64,000 nucleotides of DNA from Ashinkailepas kermadecensis (lineage: Eukaryota > Arthropoda > Thecostraca > Neolepadidae). A program made the translations under genes and the position numbers. The notes below the pieces were generated by a model. That model had not been told where the DNA came from. It made no database searches and was given only the letters and a program-made list of their open reading frames with translations. Shown one piece after another: positions 1 to 13,289 of this stretch (positions are counted from its first letter, which is position 1; every line of letters starts with the position of its first letter). The stretch lies in the NCBI GenBank assembly GCA_034440615.1, contig JAOTOM010005154.1, positions 964,001 through 1,028,000 of the forward strand, in the 5' to 3' direction.

Positions 1-1250
1 ATATATATATATATATAAATGTATAAATGTAATTATATAAATGTAATTAAGAGCCACAGCAGTGCAGTGTTAGGTCGCTTATGCAATCCATTCATTGAAG
101 TTAAGGGGACGATGGTATGGGAAGCACGTTATTAGACTTGTGCTGGATATGAAATTTTGCCGTTCCGTTCCAAGAAAATACTTTGCACTCGACCTGCGGT
201 CCCGTGTGGAGTTTATTTTCTTCTTCAGAACTCGAGATCAAAATTCCTTTCCGAGCACCGTTTAGTAGTATATAAAGCTGGCATGGACTGCCTGAGTTTC
301 TATTGATAGGGCACAACTTCGTTATGAAAAATGTGTGATGCTACTGTATCATTACTCAACTTGTTTCTATGAATGTGAATAGTGTGTGATTGAAAACTGC
401 TCATTATAAAACAGCCTGACATTTTCGGGATCGAATTGCTTTTCATCACGTCTTCTTATGTTTCAGCAGAATTAATCCATAATCGGTATGTCCTTTCACA
501 ACACTCGTTTACAACAACGATGAACATTTTCAGCGGTGTCGGTTTCCATGTTCGAAAAACCGTACTGTGCTTCAGTGATGGTCCACTGATTCATCGTCAT
601 GCTATTGTAATATTGTTGAGCAGCGATATACTTTGGATATGTGCAGTTATACGTAACGCTACACTTCATCTCCAAAGTTACTTTATAAGCATCCAACGTT
701 TCGGTGTGACACCTTTCTGAAAGGCAAATCAAACAACAAAATGGACTGTCAGGTCACAACCTTCTGAGCCCGCTCCGTCAAGATTACCAGCTGAATATCT
801 GCTTTGATCGCCGATTTCCTCTCGAGAAAGGCGCATCATCGAATCGTTGAATATTTATCGAGTTACATTTGAGTCTTGCATGCAATACCACAGATAACGA
901 CCATCCTACATTCATTGTTACATTGTTACATGCAGAAAATAACATTCGCTATTGCCTTGCATGTTAACCAATATGTTCTTCTTCTCGTCGTGTGACATCC
1001 AGCTATTCGATGCTTCCCTCCATCGATGTGTGAACCAGCACACAACGCCAGGATATTCGTTGGCTGTTCTGTGTCGACCGGGACTCAATACATTTACAAG
1101 TGCAATGCATTGACCTTTTCTTAGAAATTGATGTTGGTGCAGGATAAAAATGCATTACACTACTGTCGTGGTGTAATGCATTGCAATACCGACAATAATT
1201 TTACCAGGAGACGAAACTGGGTAGGATGCAAAACCATAGGAAGTGGTTTA
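1..1250. other. non-coding, no gene recognised
   Basis: The first 20 bases are an AT dinucleotide run. The remainder has only short overlapping ORFs under 100 codons on both strands, with no recognisable domain, splice pattern or repeat. Confidence 0.6.
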
Positions 1251-2020
<770 letters not shown>

Positions 2021-2022
2021 TC

Positions 2023-2805
2023 CGTCCCGGTAGCTCAGTTGGCTTGGGCGCTGGCCTGAACTGGTCTCCCTGTCCTGGCAAGACAGGGTTCGAGTCACTT
2101 CGCGCGCTCGCATTTAGTCCCCGGGCTGGCAAGGTCAGTTGGCAATTGGCCAGGTAAAGCCGGGATGAGCTACCGAGGTGGCCGTGTTGGCTAAACGTTC
2201 GTCCAGATCTCTACTGTATAACTGGAATTTATGGATCGGGTTGTGCGGCCAGGGTTTACTCAACAAGCTCTGCTTAGCAATTGGATCCTTGTCCATAAAG
2301 CCACACCCGCAATAATTGAACTGAAGTTCTAAAAAGTGTAAAAGTTGAAAATTATATCATTATTTTATCGCAAGATACTTCATTGACATCATAAACCTCC
2401 CCTCCCTTTTCGCTACATCCTTCGCAACCAAGCTCATTCCAGCCTTTCCAGCCCATTCTGTGTTGCCGAAGTCTGAAATCCATAGCCATCAATTGTCGCT
2501 TGTCGACAGGAGTCCAGTGGAAGGTTGCTCACTGACCTGCCACTGTTGTTTGGCTGACTGAGGCATGCAAGGCTACCACCGGACTCCTGTCGACCTCTGA
2601 TCACAGCGTAGACCAGTCTCTCTCACTTCATGGCTGCGGTGTAATGGTCATGTGACGACCGCACAAGCGAATTCCTGTAGTTGGGACACTGACCCGTGGT
2701 CAACCTGGTAGACTGTCACGTAACGCCTAACTGTGAAGCGGTGCAGCCTACCAATAATTGCTGTTAAGCGGCACAGCCTACGTTCCTAGTGACCAGCCAT
2801 AGAAA
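2023..2805 (+). mobile_element. tRNA-headed retroposon, long SINE-like, full copy
   Basis: It opens with a tRNA-like head. An A-box-like TAGCTCAGTTGG lies near 2032-2043 and a B-box-like GGTTCGAGTCA near 2088-2098. A body of about 700 bases follows. The same head and body recur at 44345-45157 on the opposite strand, and the body alone recurs at 45552-46110. That recurrence is the main evidence for a dispersed family. At about 780-810 bp it is long for a simple SINE and has no coding capacity. I infer RNA polymerase III transcription and LINE-dependent mobilisation. The copy is more diverged than the 44-46 kb pair. Confidence 0.75.
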
Positions 2806-3411
2806 AGGTATACTGAAGCATAATTCGGTGATCGACTGTACCATATGATGAGCGTCCAGTTTAAATGGCTATTTATTCAAAATTACATGTCTGTGTGTTG
2901 CATAATTATGTGCCGGTATGAACCTCATAGGTCTCAATCGCTACCTCACGCTCAAAAATAGCTTGCTTAATTGCGAGACACAATCAATCAAGAAAAACCG
3001 AAGTCGGCCATCTTTGTACTATATGGTAGAGGAGTTTTTTGCATGCGCCTCTGAACCAATTGTAACCAGCCTCATACTGCCAGGTGCATCAGCTAATCAG
3101 AGAACAGCAGTCTCCGGTATACCGGACCAGTGCCGTACGGCCGAGTACCCGTAGTAGCGGCCACCTCAGAGCCATGGGGCCTCCGTGGCCTCTTACCCAC
3201 AGCCTCGCGTATTTAGTAGCACGACCACGAAACACTTATGCAGTGTGAGTGCCAGACTGACCCGCTAATCGCCTTTCGTGGCTTGCGAGTGAATAATGCA
3301 TTCGAGGCAGGCGGAAGGTCAGCGGGATCACGCTGTTCACCTCATGCTGGAGGGATGTTTCACCAGAGCAGCTGGACAATTATAGAGGCGCGACCGTCCT
3401 ATCAGGGCAGG
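2806..3411. other. non-coding, no gene recognised
   Basis: No conserved ORF. The longest open frames are 66-78 codons and look random. Confidence 0.5.
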
Positions 3412-3496
3412 CCTATATATATACTTACATATATATAAGTATATATAAGTATATATATATGCATATATATATATATACATATATATACATATATAA

Positions 3497-3543
<47 letters not shown>
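3412..3543. repeat. (AT)n-rich microsatellite
   Basis: About 130 bases of TA dinucleotide with ATAC and ATAAGT interruptions. The Tyr-Ile rich ORF on the minus strand is a repeat translation. Confidence 0.95.
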
Positions 3544-3544
<1 letters not shown>

Positions 3545-4127
3545 CATGTACATAGAGTAGGGTCATGTAGTAGATTTATCAGACCAATTTTTGCAAGTAG
3601 CAGGACAGTGCTATGGAGAGTATCATGATCAATGGAAGTTATTATTAGTTGATAGTGATTGCAATTAACACTGCCTTGGGTATGACCCAACATTTACAGA
3701 GCGACGGAAGTGCCGAAATATTTCCTTTGTCCTCCCCTGGCTAATTTTGCAGCAATTAATTAGATCGATACAAATCATACAGCAAGAGTGATCAACTTTA
3801 AACTGTAGCCAGGACAGGGACGTAGCCAAGAATTGTCCAAGGAAGGGGCGGATTGTGCGAAGGTGTCCCGGTCTGCCCCCACCATAAGTTCCCGGATGTC
3901 GTGCACTTTATTTCGAAAAAGGTCAGTTTATCCCCGAAAAAAATAGAGCTGCATTAATGCTTATTGGAGCCCCGGATCATCGGATCCCCTACCTACTTAA
4001 ATTGCACGTAAGCATGACACTTATAGAACAAGAATGCAGACCGCCTAAGTATGCATCTAGCTGCAGTATGTTAAAACTTCCTCGGAAAAGAAGGCGACTC
4101 AGTATTCTGGAAGGGGTTAGTAAACAT
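3544..4127. other. non-coding, no gene recognised
   Basis: Unique-looking sequence without a supported ORF. Confidence 0.5.
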
Positions 4128-4300
4128 TTATTAGGGCTCGTAGATTATCGGGAGGGCTCGTAGACTATCGTAAGGGCCTGCACACATCCGCAAGGACCTG
4201 TACCCGTTTGTAAGCGCCCGAAGTCGTTAGTAAGCGCCCATAGTCATTCGTAAGCGCCTGTAGAAGTTCGTAAGGGTCCATGGATGTTCGTAAGGGCGGG
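4128..4300. repeat. degenerate ~21-bp tandem repeat
   Basis: About eight diverged copies of a unit resembling TTCGTAAGCGCCTGTAGAAG. GTAAGxGCC recurs every 20-22 bases. It ends near 4300. Confidence 0.75.
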
Positions 4301-4439
4301 GGTGAAAAGCAAGTTAGACGCAGATGTGAAAAATGTGTCTAGCCTGTCACCTACAAAATATCAGACACCACCAGGCTGTCACATGCTGAAATACATGTTG
4401 TCACAGGCACTGACGGTTCCAAGGGGTGGGGGGGGGGGG

Positions 4440-5640
4440 AGATTCCGGCCATAGCCCCCCGAAGCGCATAAAGGGTGAGGGGCATGGTGTCGTTTGGCCC
4501 CGATAACCAACAGAAATAACTTAAAGCAAAATGCGGTAACTTCTGTCGAACTAAAAACATTGTTTCAGATAAAAGAATCTTACAATTATAAAGGTATTTT
4601 TTATTTAGAGTTTGGAAGCCCAATATGGTAGCATAGTAGATCCATAGTAGATCTCCACCAAGAAGACACTCCGAGATTTTTGATGATTTTTGGGGCAAAT
4701 TGTTTCTAAACATGGGAAAGAGAAGAGGAGCCAGCAAGGATCCTTCCTGGATTCCGGAAACTTCTGGTCTCCAGCTGGAGGTCTTGCCGTTCACGATGAC
4801 TCCCTGCGTCCTCCCAGGCAGATAGGAGACGAACCATTTGAGAGCAAGGTCGTAAAGGTAGGATTGTTTTAGCCTTCGGATGGGCTCGGTGTATTTTAGA
4901 CTTTGAAAAACGGTTGAATAATATGTGCAAATTGAGTCCATCTTGTATCCGTCCGACATCGTCCCCCACGCAGAAGAAAGATAAGCGGCTAAGTGTGTGC
5001 AGCATGACCGTCTTGATATTAAGCCGTGCTGCTGGGCACATAATACAGGAGTCTCTTGTTGAAAAAATCACACTATAAACTTCTCTTGCGCTTTTTCGAG
5101 TAAAGATAACAAAGAAACCGATCGATAGTATTTGATCTTTTTTTTGTCGCCCTTTTGTATATGTGAATGATAGTTGCTTCTTTCCAACGGTTTATAAATA
5201 TCCCTGAACCTACAGAAAGCTGAATATTTGGGTACGAGTGAGTTCCACCGCACACTCACGGATTATAGGCGCGCTCACACTGTCTGGTCCACACGCCTTG
5301 TGAAGGCTGACGGACTGTAAGGCTGCGGCCACTGCTGCTCCTGAAATGCATAGCCGTGAAGGAGGATCCAGAGGGTACACTGGTGCAATCGAGTGCTGTT
5401 TGACTGCCGGATCTGCAAATTTTTCAACACAATCGTCATTCAAAGCAGTTGCGGGTTTGCTGTTGTCAGAAATGGTGTCTACATTCCCATCATAAGCAAA
5501 GGTGATACACCCGATGTTTTAGAGATGCATTTTAACAAGGACCAATATTTTTTTCGGGTTGGGTTTGAAGTCTTCGGTCAGGCTGCGCAAATATCCGACG
5601 TACTTTGTGCTCCAAATATATTAAAAATTAACTCTTTTTG
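4440..5640 (-). pseudogene. decayed non-LTR retrotransposon (pre-RT and RT)
   Basis: Read on the minus strand from about 5600 to 4470, successive frames give conserved LINE landmarks. A pre-RT stretch like PKKYWSLLK is near 5540. KACGPDSVSAPII is near 5290. A block like KGDKKKIKYYRSVSLLSL lies near 5130 and RT palm-side text (WFVSYLPGRTQ, then SGIQEGSLLAPLLF) near 4720-4830. The match is to CR1/Jockey-type reverse transcriptases. At least three frame changes separate these blocks and the YxDD catalytic box is not recognisable, so it cannot be functional. No endonuclease was seen; a 21-bp array begins at its 5' side. The exact clade is uncertain. Confidence 0.82.
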
Positions 5641-5708
5641 CATGGAAATCAGCTCCTGTCTAATCCGACGGGTTGCGACTCCAGCGACAACCGGCTGGCG
5701 CCGCAACC

Positions 5709-6835
5709 CGCCTATGCTGTCTGCTCCCCCGCCTATGTTGTCTGCTCCCCGCCTATGTAGTCTGCTCCCCCGCCTATGCTGTCTGCTCCCCCGCCTATGC
5801 TGTCTGCTCCCCCGCCTATGCAGCCCGCTCCCCCGCCTATGCTGTCTGCTCCCCCGCCTATGCAGTCTGCTCCCCCGCCTATGCTGTCTGCTCCCCCGCC
5901 TATGCTGTCTGCTCCCCCGCCTATGCAGCCCGCTCCCCCGCCTATGCTGTCTGCTCCCCCGCCTATGCTGTCTGCTCCCCGCCTATGCTGTCTGCTCCCC
6001 CGCCTATGCTGTCTGCTCCCCCGCCTATGCTGTCTGCTCCCTCACCTATGCAGTCTGCTCCCCCGCCTATGCAGCCTGCTCCCCCGCCTATGCTGTCTGC
6101 TCCCCGCCTATGCAGTCTGCTCCCCCGCCTATGCTGTCTGCTCCCCGCCTATGCTGTCTGCTCCCCCGCCTATGCAGCCCGCTCCCCTCCTATGCTGTCT
6201 GCTCCCCCGCCTATGCTGTCTGCTCCCCCGCCTATGCTGTCTGCTCCCCCGCCTATGCTGTCTGCTCCCCCGCCTATGCTGTCTGCTCCCCCGCCTATGC
6301 TGTCTGCTCCCCCGCCTATGCAGCCCGCTCCCCCGCCTATGCTGTCTGCTCCCCCGCCTATGCTGTCTGCTCCCCCGCCTATACTGTCTGCTCCCCCGCC
6401 TATGCTGTCTGCTCCCCCGTCTATGCAGCCCGCTCCCCCTCCTATGCTGTCTGCTCCCCGCCTATGCAGCCCGCTCCCCCTCCTATGCAGTCTGCTCCCT
6501 CACCTATGCAGACTGTCCCCCTCCTATGCAGTCTGCTCCCCCACCTATGCAGTCTGCTCCCCCACCTATGTAGTCTGCTCCCCGCCTGTGCAGTCTGCTC
6601 CCCGCCTATGCAGTCTGCTCCCCGCCTATGCAGTCTGCTCCCCCGCCTATGCAGTCTGCTCCCCCGTCTATGCAGACAGTCCCCCCGCCTATGCAGTCTG
6701 CTTCTCGCCCATGCAGTCTGCTCCCCCGCCTATGTAGTCTGCTCCCCACCTATATAGTCTGTTCTCCGCCTATGCAGTCTGCTTCCCCCGGCTATGCATT
6801 CTGTTTCTCCCGTCCAGGCAGTCTGCTTCCTCCTG
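5709..6835. repeat. 21-bp minisatellite, ~53 copies
   Basis: The unit CTGCTCCCCCGCCTATGCTGT (21 bases with the fifth C; a 20-base variant lacks one C) is repeated head to tail for 1.1 kb. TGCTGT alternates with TGCAGT and TGCAGC variants. Because 21 is a multiple of three and stops are absent, all three plus frames stay open (MLSAPPP, YAVCSPA, LCCLLPR). The 20-base units shift one into another. The last ~10 copies are the most diverged. I regard the 454-, 354- and 265-codon ORFs as repeat translations. Confidence 0.93.
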
Positions 6836-7049
6836 CATTTGTCTCACAATTCCTCCGCGAAGAATTTCCATTTCTCGGAAGTGCAATGTTTAGGTCAGTT
6901 CATTTCACCCTATTCCGGTAGAGAGGTGGGGGGGGGGGGGCGGATCTCCACCCGCTTGTGGTCTTTCGCCTGCTGTTCCATTGCCCTTTCTGATATGAGC
7001 GTGAAAACTCGGTGGATTTTCGTAGCCTTCTTTTCTATGCGTGGTCCCC
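6836..7049. other. spacer with G-homopolymer
   Basis: No gene. A run of G residues lies at about 6928-6940, a likely assembly-sensitive homopolymer. Confidence 0.5.
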
Positions 7050-8240
7050 AAATTTTAATTTCGTGACTATATCGGGAGGGACTCCAGGAGCAAATGGTAG
7101 GAGGGATCTCACAGATTATAAAAAGAAAACTTAGGAACAGGACATGGTCTGAATGCTTTCATTGTTTCGCTGTTCAGTTTATTATAATTTGGAATTCAAA
7201 TACACTTACCTTGATTACCTACGGAAATGCTATTTTCAGCCTAATCATGTCAGAGGCGGAACCAGGGGAAAAAAATTGCAATAAGTTACCGGTTTTCTCA
7301 AAGTGGTATCATTCACGTTGCCATTGGGAAGTTTCGAGGGTGTAGCGGGACAAGCGGCAATAATGCATCACAAGCAGTGGCGGAGCCAGAAATGATCCCA
7401 ATGACGGACCCAGGAGAAGACGATAAGTATTCAGGACATACATACATAAGCTCAACGTATTTTTCAGCCAAAGTCGCCTTTTCAGCATGTTCTGCGCCTT
7501 ATGAGAGGAAAAGGTGCACTTCAGTATGCTCGAGGGCCCCCTCCCCCATCGGTTCGGTCAACGAAATTTCCCGCCGAATAGAAACATCGAACTGGGTCCT
7601 TCGAGGAAATTATAATCTCACATGACGATTCATGGATCCGTTCATGGTCAGGGTCCCACCCAGTAGGATTTCCAGGAAACACCTCGGGTCAATGAGCTCT
7701 CTCTCTCTCTGTAAGCACTAACATAATGCAAAAGTGAGAAAGCAATAGGTTTTTGTGGCACACTGGCTGCGAAGAAGTGCTATCAATCAACAACAAATGA
7801 TGTCCTCCAATTTAGCTTCCTGGCTGCGCCGTTGACTGTCCCATCAATACGTGTAGGTACATCAAGTGGCGTTTTGGACCACTATGAGTAAATTCGAACC
7901 AGCCATGCACAATTGTATCGATGTAGAACACGAACACAGCTCAAATGATTGTGATTACTTTTCTCCCATATTTTCCCTCCGGACTTCGGCATTGCAAAAA
8001 AGAAGCAATTTGACACGCTAAGATGTAGATCAGACGGATATAATTCGCTTCAGTTGTTCAGTTTTGAAATCGGCCCAATATATGCCGAGACGTTAGTGGC
8101 GGAATCCGCCCGCTCCATTGTACAGATTTAGGTCTGACCGAGCCCTACCGCAATAAGGTTAATATCAAAATAGCTAATCGAAACTAATATTGCACCTTCC
8201 GTTGGACGAATTTGTGTCGGAACGCAATATGCAATGGAAA
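7050..8240 (+). mobile_element. interspersed repeat, copy A (~1.2 kb)
   Basis: This segment matches 12005-13200 in inverted orientation along its whole length. Anchors shared by eye are CGTGACTATATC at the left end and GTGGCGGAGCCAGAAATG in the middle. CTGGCTGCGAAGAAGTGCTA, TGTATCGATGTA and AATCGGCCCAATA follow in the right half. Divergence is substantial, perhaps a quarter of positions, with scattered indels. No long ORF is present in either copy, so it is either non-autonomous or fully decayed. No terminal inverted repeat or target duplication could be fixed. Confidence 0.75.
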
Positions 8241-9256
8241 TAGTCTGCCAAGAGATGATACGGTCAGGCGTCTGATGGGATAATCAATACGCCGCTGCAC
8301 CAGTGCGGGGGGGGGGCTCGCCTACAGGAGCCCTCTCCCGGCCGCGCCAGGCATTCCAACTGTCACGTGTGGCAACATGAGACATATAACAATGTTGCGG
8401 TGCGCGTCGAAGAAGTGTGGCGACTGCGTCGCTTTGTGGTAATGGCTTTTCTGTTGCTGTTGCGATGTGTGCCCTGGGACCTTTCTAGACAAAAACTTTT
8501 CGCCGCATGCGTGCTTTTGAGGACGGGTAGGAGATAGAATACCGAGAGCTAAAATGTGCGATAGAGTATGTCAGTAGGGAGAAATTGTTCTTCTATCTTG
8601 GTCATTTTCACGTAAATATCTCAACACGCCCGCACAACTCACGTGCACCTGACATCATTTCATCCATGCTGAAGTTGTTCGACAAACTTCATCAAAATTT
8701 CAACAAGAAAAACAAAATGACACCTTTGAGCACAAATACATGTCCCTCCCCCCCAACCACTTTGCAGTCGATCCGAGCCCTCCCACAATAGGATTAAGCC
8801 AATAACCGTAAAAGTCCATGTCAACCACCTCCCCCACACAAAAAGTAGATTAGGAGGGCCAATGAACAAACATTTTCTGGAGGTTTAAGCCCCCCCCATT
8901 CGAGGGGACGGGTTAGTTTCCGAACCGCTCAAAGGAACCCAGTGGAATTTTAAGTGCCCTCTGGGGCGTATTTTTGGAGCTTTTTACATTTTTGTTCGCT
9001 CATGTCCGGTTACGGAGCTATGGCGTCATGCAAGGGAACACCTCAGACCATTATTGAGCGAAATGGCGGGTTATCGCATCTTGACATGACATTGTGATCC
9101 AAAGCGACACGCTTCGTGCCGTTTGGGACGATAGATGAGGGGATTGATATTCAGACATTGTTCCTGCACCATTCCAAGGTCATTCAGTCATTGGACATAT
9201 GCTGACCTCGGATAACTTTTGTTTTAGCCTGGCGTGATATCTATTTAAGGTTATTT
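8241..9256. other. non-coding, G- and C-homopolymer rich
   Basis: No gene. Poly-G/C runs lie near 8308-8316, 8750-8756 and 8890-8897. A block at about 8935-8980 (CCAGTGGAATTTTAAGTGCC and following) resembles the right end of the 9257-10264 element in the same orientation. It may be the remnant of another copy. Confidence 0.45.
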
Positions 9257-10264
9257 TAACACGCGCACTGGAGGGGGGGGGGGGGAATCCACCCACCCCT
9301 TAGGTTTTTCGTAAATAACTCCAGATTTTACCAGTCGTACTTACACCATTTTTTGCGTACTTAGACATGACCGGCGCGTCGTTTAAAGCAAGAAAAATGG
9401 AAATCGCCTGATTTTTTTTTCTCGGGTTCGAGGCGGTTAAAGTCAAAACATTTCGTAGCGCCAGACCACAAAAATCGGCGCTGACGCACTTCCCGTATAT
9501 TGGCAAAGGAGAAGTGTTCTTGGCAACACTAGCGAATTGTTTCATGTATATTGTTATGCTATATAGTTTCAAGGTCATGCTAGGTCACCGAGGTCAAGTC
9601 AGGTCAAGATCATGACAGGTTAATGGAACCAAACTTGGCCAACTGGAATGTTGTCATAAATGCAAATGACTGTCATGCGATTGATGTCACTTTGCATGTT
9701 ACTCCCTACACATCCTAAATACTACTGTTTGTTATTGTGTACCTAAGCATTTCCATACTATATTCATGTACTTCACTCCTTTCTTCGCGAAGCCGATTGT
9801 GCCGAGCCGCCCGACGGAGCAGTCGGGCGGGCGACCCGGTTCCGGTAACTGGAACAGGTAACTGACCTGATAAAGTGCTGCTATATAGGTGACCTGAGGT
9901 CAAATTCCGGATCTAGCATCTGTATTGCATCATTGGTAATGTCCAAAACATAATTGATGCCCATTTTGGAGCATTTAAACACAATCACAGTGATCCATAA
10001 CAATGACAAGCCAAACCACGCAAAACAAGACAATTTTGACATATGTGACCTCATTTAACCTTGAAGATATTGATCTAAGGTGATGCAATTTACACACAAT
10101 AGAGATCGCTATCTTACCCATCTACCCTGAAAATTTTGTTACTCCTGCTTTAATAGGAGCCGAGATCTTGCGGGGTGGTGGTGGTGGTGGTAGGGGGGGG
10201 TGGGGCAGAATCCGCCCCCCTCCAGTGCGCGTAATTTTCAGAGGCCCTCCAGGGCGCGTGTTAA
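9257..10264. mobile_element. possible ~1-kb inverted-repeat element
   Basis: The left end reads TTTTAACACGCGCACTGGAGG followed by poly-G and GAATCCACCC. Read on the minus strand, the right end gives ACGCGCACTGGAGGGGGGCGG then ATTCTGCCCC, with a second AACACGCGCCCTGGAGG just outside. These make terminal inverted repeats of roughly 35-40 bases around about 950 bases of non-coding DNA. A GGT-rich run (10171-10204) lies inside the right end. No target duplication was recognised and there is no ORF of note. Confidence 0.5.
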
Positions 10265-11376
10265 GTTCTTAATCAGATTTTGCCGTCCATTTTCAACCTG
10301 GGTGGATGGAAGCAATGGTTTTGGCCAGCATTATATCACGTGTTTAAATGCAGGGTCGGCCTTTGGCCTGACCTGACCCGTGGCCTATGCCTTAAATGGA
10401 GCTTGGTATATATCATTGCATCCACAAAGCATCGACGAACACCCTGATAATAATTATAAGTATATACCGAGTGCAGTTTAAGAAGCGTTTCTGATGAAAT
10501 TGTGAAAAGTCTCATGTTGCGAAAAAATCACTTTAGCCTGACCGGGTCGTTAAGGGGTCACCGATCAAACCCAGACACAACATTGGGTGTCAGTCGCGAG
10601 ATCTCGTCCCACCCCAAACGCCCATTGCTTTTTCGTCTCGCTAACACGCTTCGTTTTGTTTGGAAACGCCATCGGTCGCCGACCTCTAAACGTACCTTTG
10701 ACCTTAGGATCAAACTTTTTATGGCATTCAGCTCAATTTTGATATGGCTATCAATTGGTGTAGGTGTCATTTAGCCGTGTCTATTACTTTTCGAGATACG
10801 AAGAGGAAAACGCCCCTCCCCCAGATAGTTGTGCTGCACTTGAGACCTAAGCGACTGTAAGAGCAGAAACTATTTGAGCTAACCGACTATTGACTGTATC
10901 GAGCAAATCGGTTTTTGGCAGCTGATGTCCGGGGATGCAGCCGAGCTCCAGCCAACAAAAGCCTGATGTTATGATGCCGGTTGTTTCATGCCGCGAAGGT
11001 TATTTACTTAGCCAAAGCAGTCCGTGAAAACTCACTCCATGGCTCATTGAATTCAAGGGAGACGATAAATTTGACATATTTTCGCTTGCTGTAGCGATTT
11101 GTTCGCATAGGGTTTCGCTATGGTCAGGCTTGTACCACGAGCCACCCGTTGTCAAACAAATGCTGTTGGCAGCATGACGACTCCCTCACGGTATAGCACC
11201 TAATTAGACTGACAAGCCGTTTTCTGTGTGGCCTTGTGGACAGCCTGTATTATTACTTCATTAATTATGAATGCACCGCCATAATTGTTGGTACAGCTGC
11301 TGATGGTGTTCATCCAAGTAGATGGCCGGAGGTATCTCATCATAAGCAGCAGTAACGAGTTTACGTCTGTGGAGCC
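10265..11376. other. non-coding, no gene recognised
   Basis: Overlapping 70-90 codon ORFs at 10502-10774 lie on both strands but match nothing I recognise. A short GGCCT/CCTGACC-rich block is near 10350-10395. Confidence 0.5.
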
Positions 11377-11790
11377 AGGACTAGGGCTGGGTGGGGGCCG
11401 GGCGAGGACCAGGCAAGGACCGAGCTAGGGCTGGGCGAGGATCAGGCGAGGACCGAGCTAGGGCCGGGCGGAGGATCAGGCGAGGACCGAGCTAGGGCCG
11501 GGCGAGGATCAGGCAAGGACCGAGCTAGGGCCGGGCGAGGGCCGGGTGAGGGCCGGGCAGGGGCCGGGCGAGGGCCGGGTGAGGGCCGGGCGAGGGCCGG
11601 GCGAAGGCCGGGCGAGGGCCAGGCTAGGGTCAGGCTAGGGCCAGGCGAGGGCCGGGTGAGTGCCAGGCTAGGGACAGTCGAGGGCCGGGCGAGGGCCGGG
11701 CGGTGGCCGGGTAAATGACGGGCGAAGGCCGGTGGGGCCCAGACGGGGCAAGGTGAGGACCGAGCGGGGACCGGGTGAGGGCACCTACAT
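11377..11790 (+). repeat. G-rich minisatellite (GGGCCGGGCGA-type)
   Basis: About 35 imperfect copies of an 11-13 base motif AGGGCCGGGCG(AGG), interspersed with GGATCAGGCGAGGACCGAGCT variants early on. The plus strand carries dense runs of three Gs, so G-quadruplex formation is plausible. Confidence 0.88.
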
Positions 11791-12004
11791 GCGAGCTACC
11801 GACTTACTAGCGCGAGAGCGTATTGCCCATTTCATTTGACACGCCTGACCGCCTCATCTCTTGGAAGAGTATATTCCTATGGCATATTGCATTACCTCCC
11901 ACAGCTATCATTTCCAGTGACGAGTGTAGTGCTGTTTCGCAACACTCACGACCAGCTTATTCGATTCACGAGCTTTTCACGGCTTCAAATTTGATTTGGC
12001 GGTG
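11791..12004. other. short non-coding spacer
   Basis: No supported feature. Confidence 0.4.
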
Positions 12005-13200
12005 ACAGCTAAGGATGCATTTGCGGCAAATTCGCCAAACGGAAGATGTCGCAATATTAATTCCGATTAACTGCATTGATATTGACTCTATTTCGGTGGT
12101 GCTCGGTCAGGCCTGAATCTGTACATTTGGGGAGGGGATTCTGCCCCAAGCCTCTCAGCATCTATTGGGCCGATTTTAAAACAGAACAGCTGAAGCGAAT
12201 TCTACCCATCTGATCTACATAATGACATGTCAAACTGTCAATGTTTTTGCAATGCCGAAGTTAGGAGGCAAAACACGGGATAAAAAGTAATCACAGCCAT
12301 GTGGGCTGTGTCCGTGCTTTACATCGATACAATGGTGCATGGTTGGGTGTAACTTACTCTGTAATGGTGCAATGGTGTAATGGTGCACCGCTTGCGGTCC
12401 CTACAGGTATGTAGAGAACGGTGACCGGAGCAGCCAGGACATCAAAGCGGGGGATATTATTTGGTGTCGATTGCTAGCACTTCTTCGCAGCCAGTGCCAC
12501 AAATACCCATTATTTTCCCATTCTTACATTGCAGCAATGCTTACAGAGAGCTTATTGATCTGAGGCGTTACCTGAAAGTCATACTAGGCTGGACTCTGAC
12601 CAGGGGCGGATCCATAGCGTTTCATGTGGGACAATATTTTCCTCGGAGAACCTAAGTTCGATTTTTCCATTCGGCGGACAAATTCGTCGACCAAACCGGT
12701 GGGGGAGGGGGCCCTCGAGCGTACTGAAGTGCACCTTTTTGTCTCAAAGGGCTCCGGTTCCTCTGAAATTCCTTTCGTCTTTGGCTGACAAATTCATTGA
12801 GCGTATTTAGATATGGCCTGAATACTTTTCGTCATCTCCTGGATCTGCCTTTGGAAACATTTCTGGCTCCGCCACTGCTTGTGATGCATTATTACCGATT
12901 GTTCTGCTCCACCATCCAAACTTTCCCGCGACAACGCAAAGGATACCACTTGGAGAAAGCCGGTCACGTATTGCAATATTTCCTACTCTGACATGATTTG
13001 GATCAAAATAGGCATTTCCGTACGCATGCAAGGCAAAATGAGCAGTTGAATTAAAATTATAATAACCTGGACGGTAAAGCAATGGAGCTATTCAGATGCA
13101 TGTCCTGTTCATAAGTTTTCCAACAAATCCGTCAGAAGTGCCTCCCAACATTTGCTTCTGGAGCCGCCTCTGATATAGTCACGACTATATCAAATTCTGG
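12005..13200 (-). mobile_element. interspersed repeat, copy B (~1.2 kb, inverted)
   Basis: Reverse-complement partner of 7050-8240 in the same order of anchors, beginning (minus strand) at TGATATAGTCGTGACTATATC near 13195 and ending near 12010. It carries its own insertion at about 12362-12400, where a GTAATGGTGCA motif is repeated two to three times. No coding capacity. It lies about 90 bases from the foldback element. Confidence 0.75.
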
Positions 13201-13289
13201 AATCATGTATGAAAAGCAAATAGCGAATATACCAAATTCTTGTGTACTCGATAATTTCCGCAAAATGTTACTTGGCACTACGAAAAAAA

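Noticed and set aside
2023..2110. Functional tRNA gene
   Set aside because: A and B boxes are present but the cloverleaf is imperfect and the same head occurs at 45.1 kb joined to a shared 700-base body, so it is a tRNA-derived retroposon.
5393..6757. 454-codon ORF and its 354- and 265-codon companions
   Set aside because: They are translations of a 21/20-bp tandem array in three frames, with no composition unlike the repeat.
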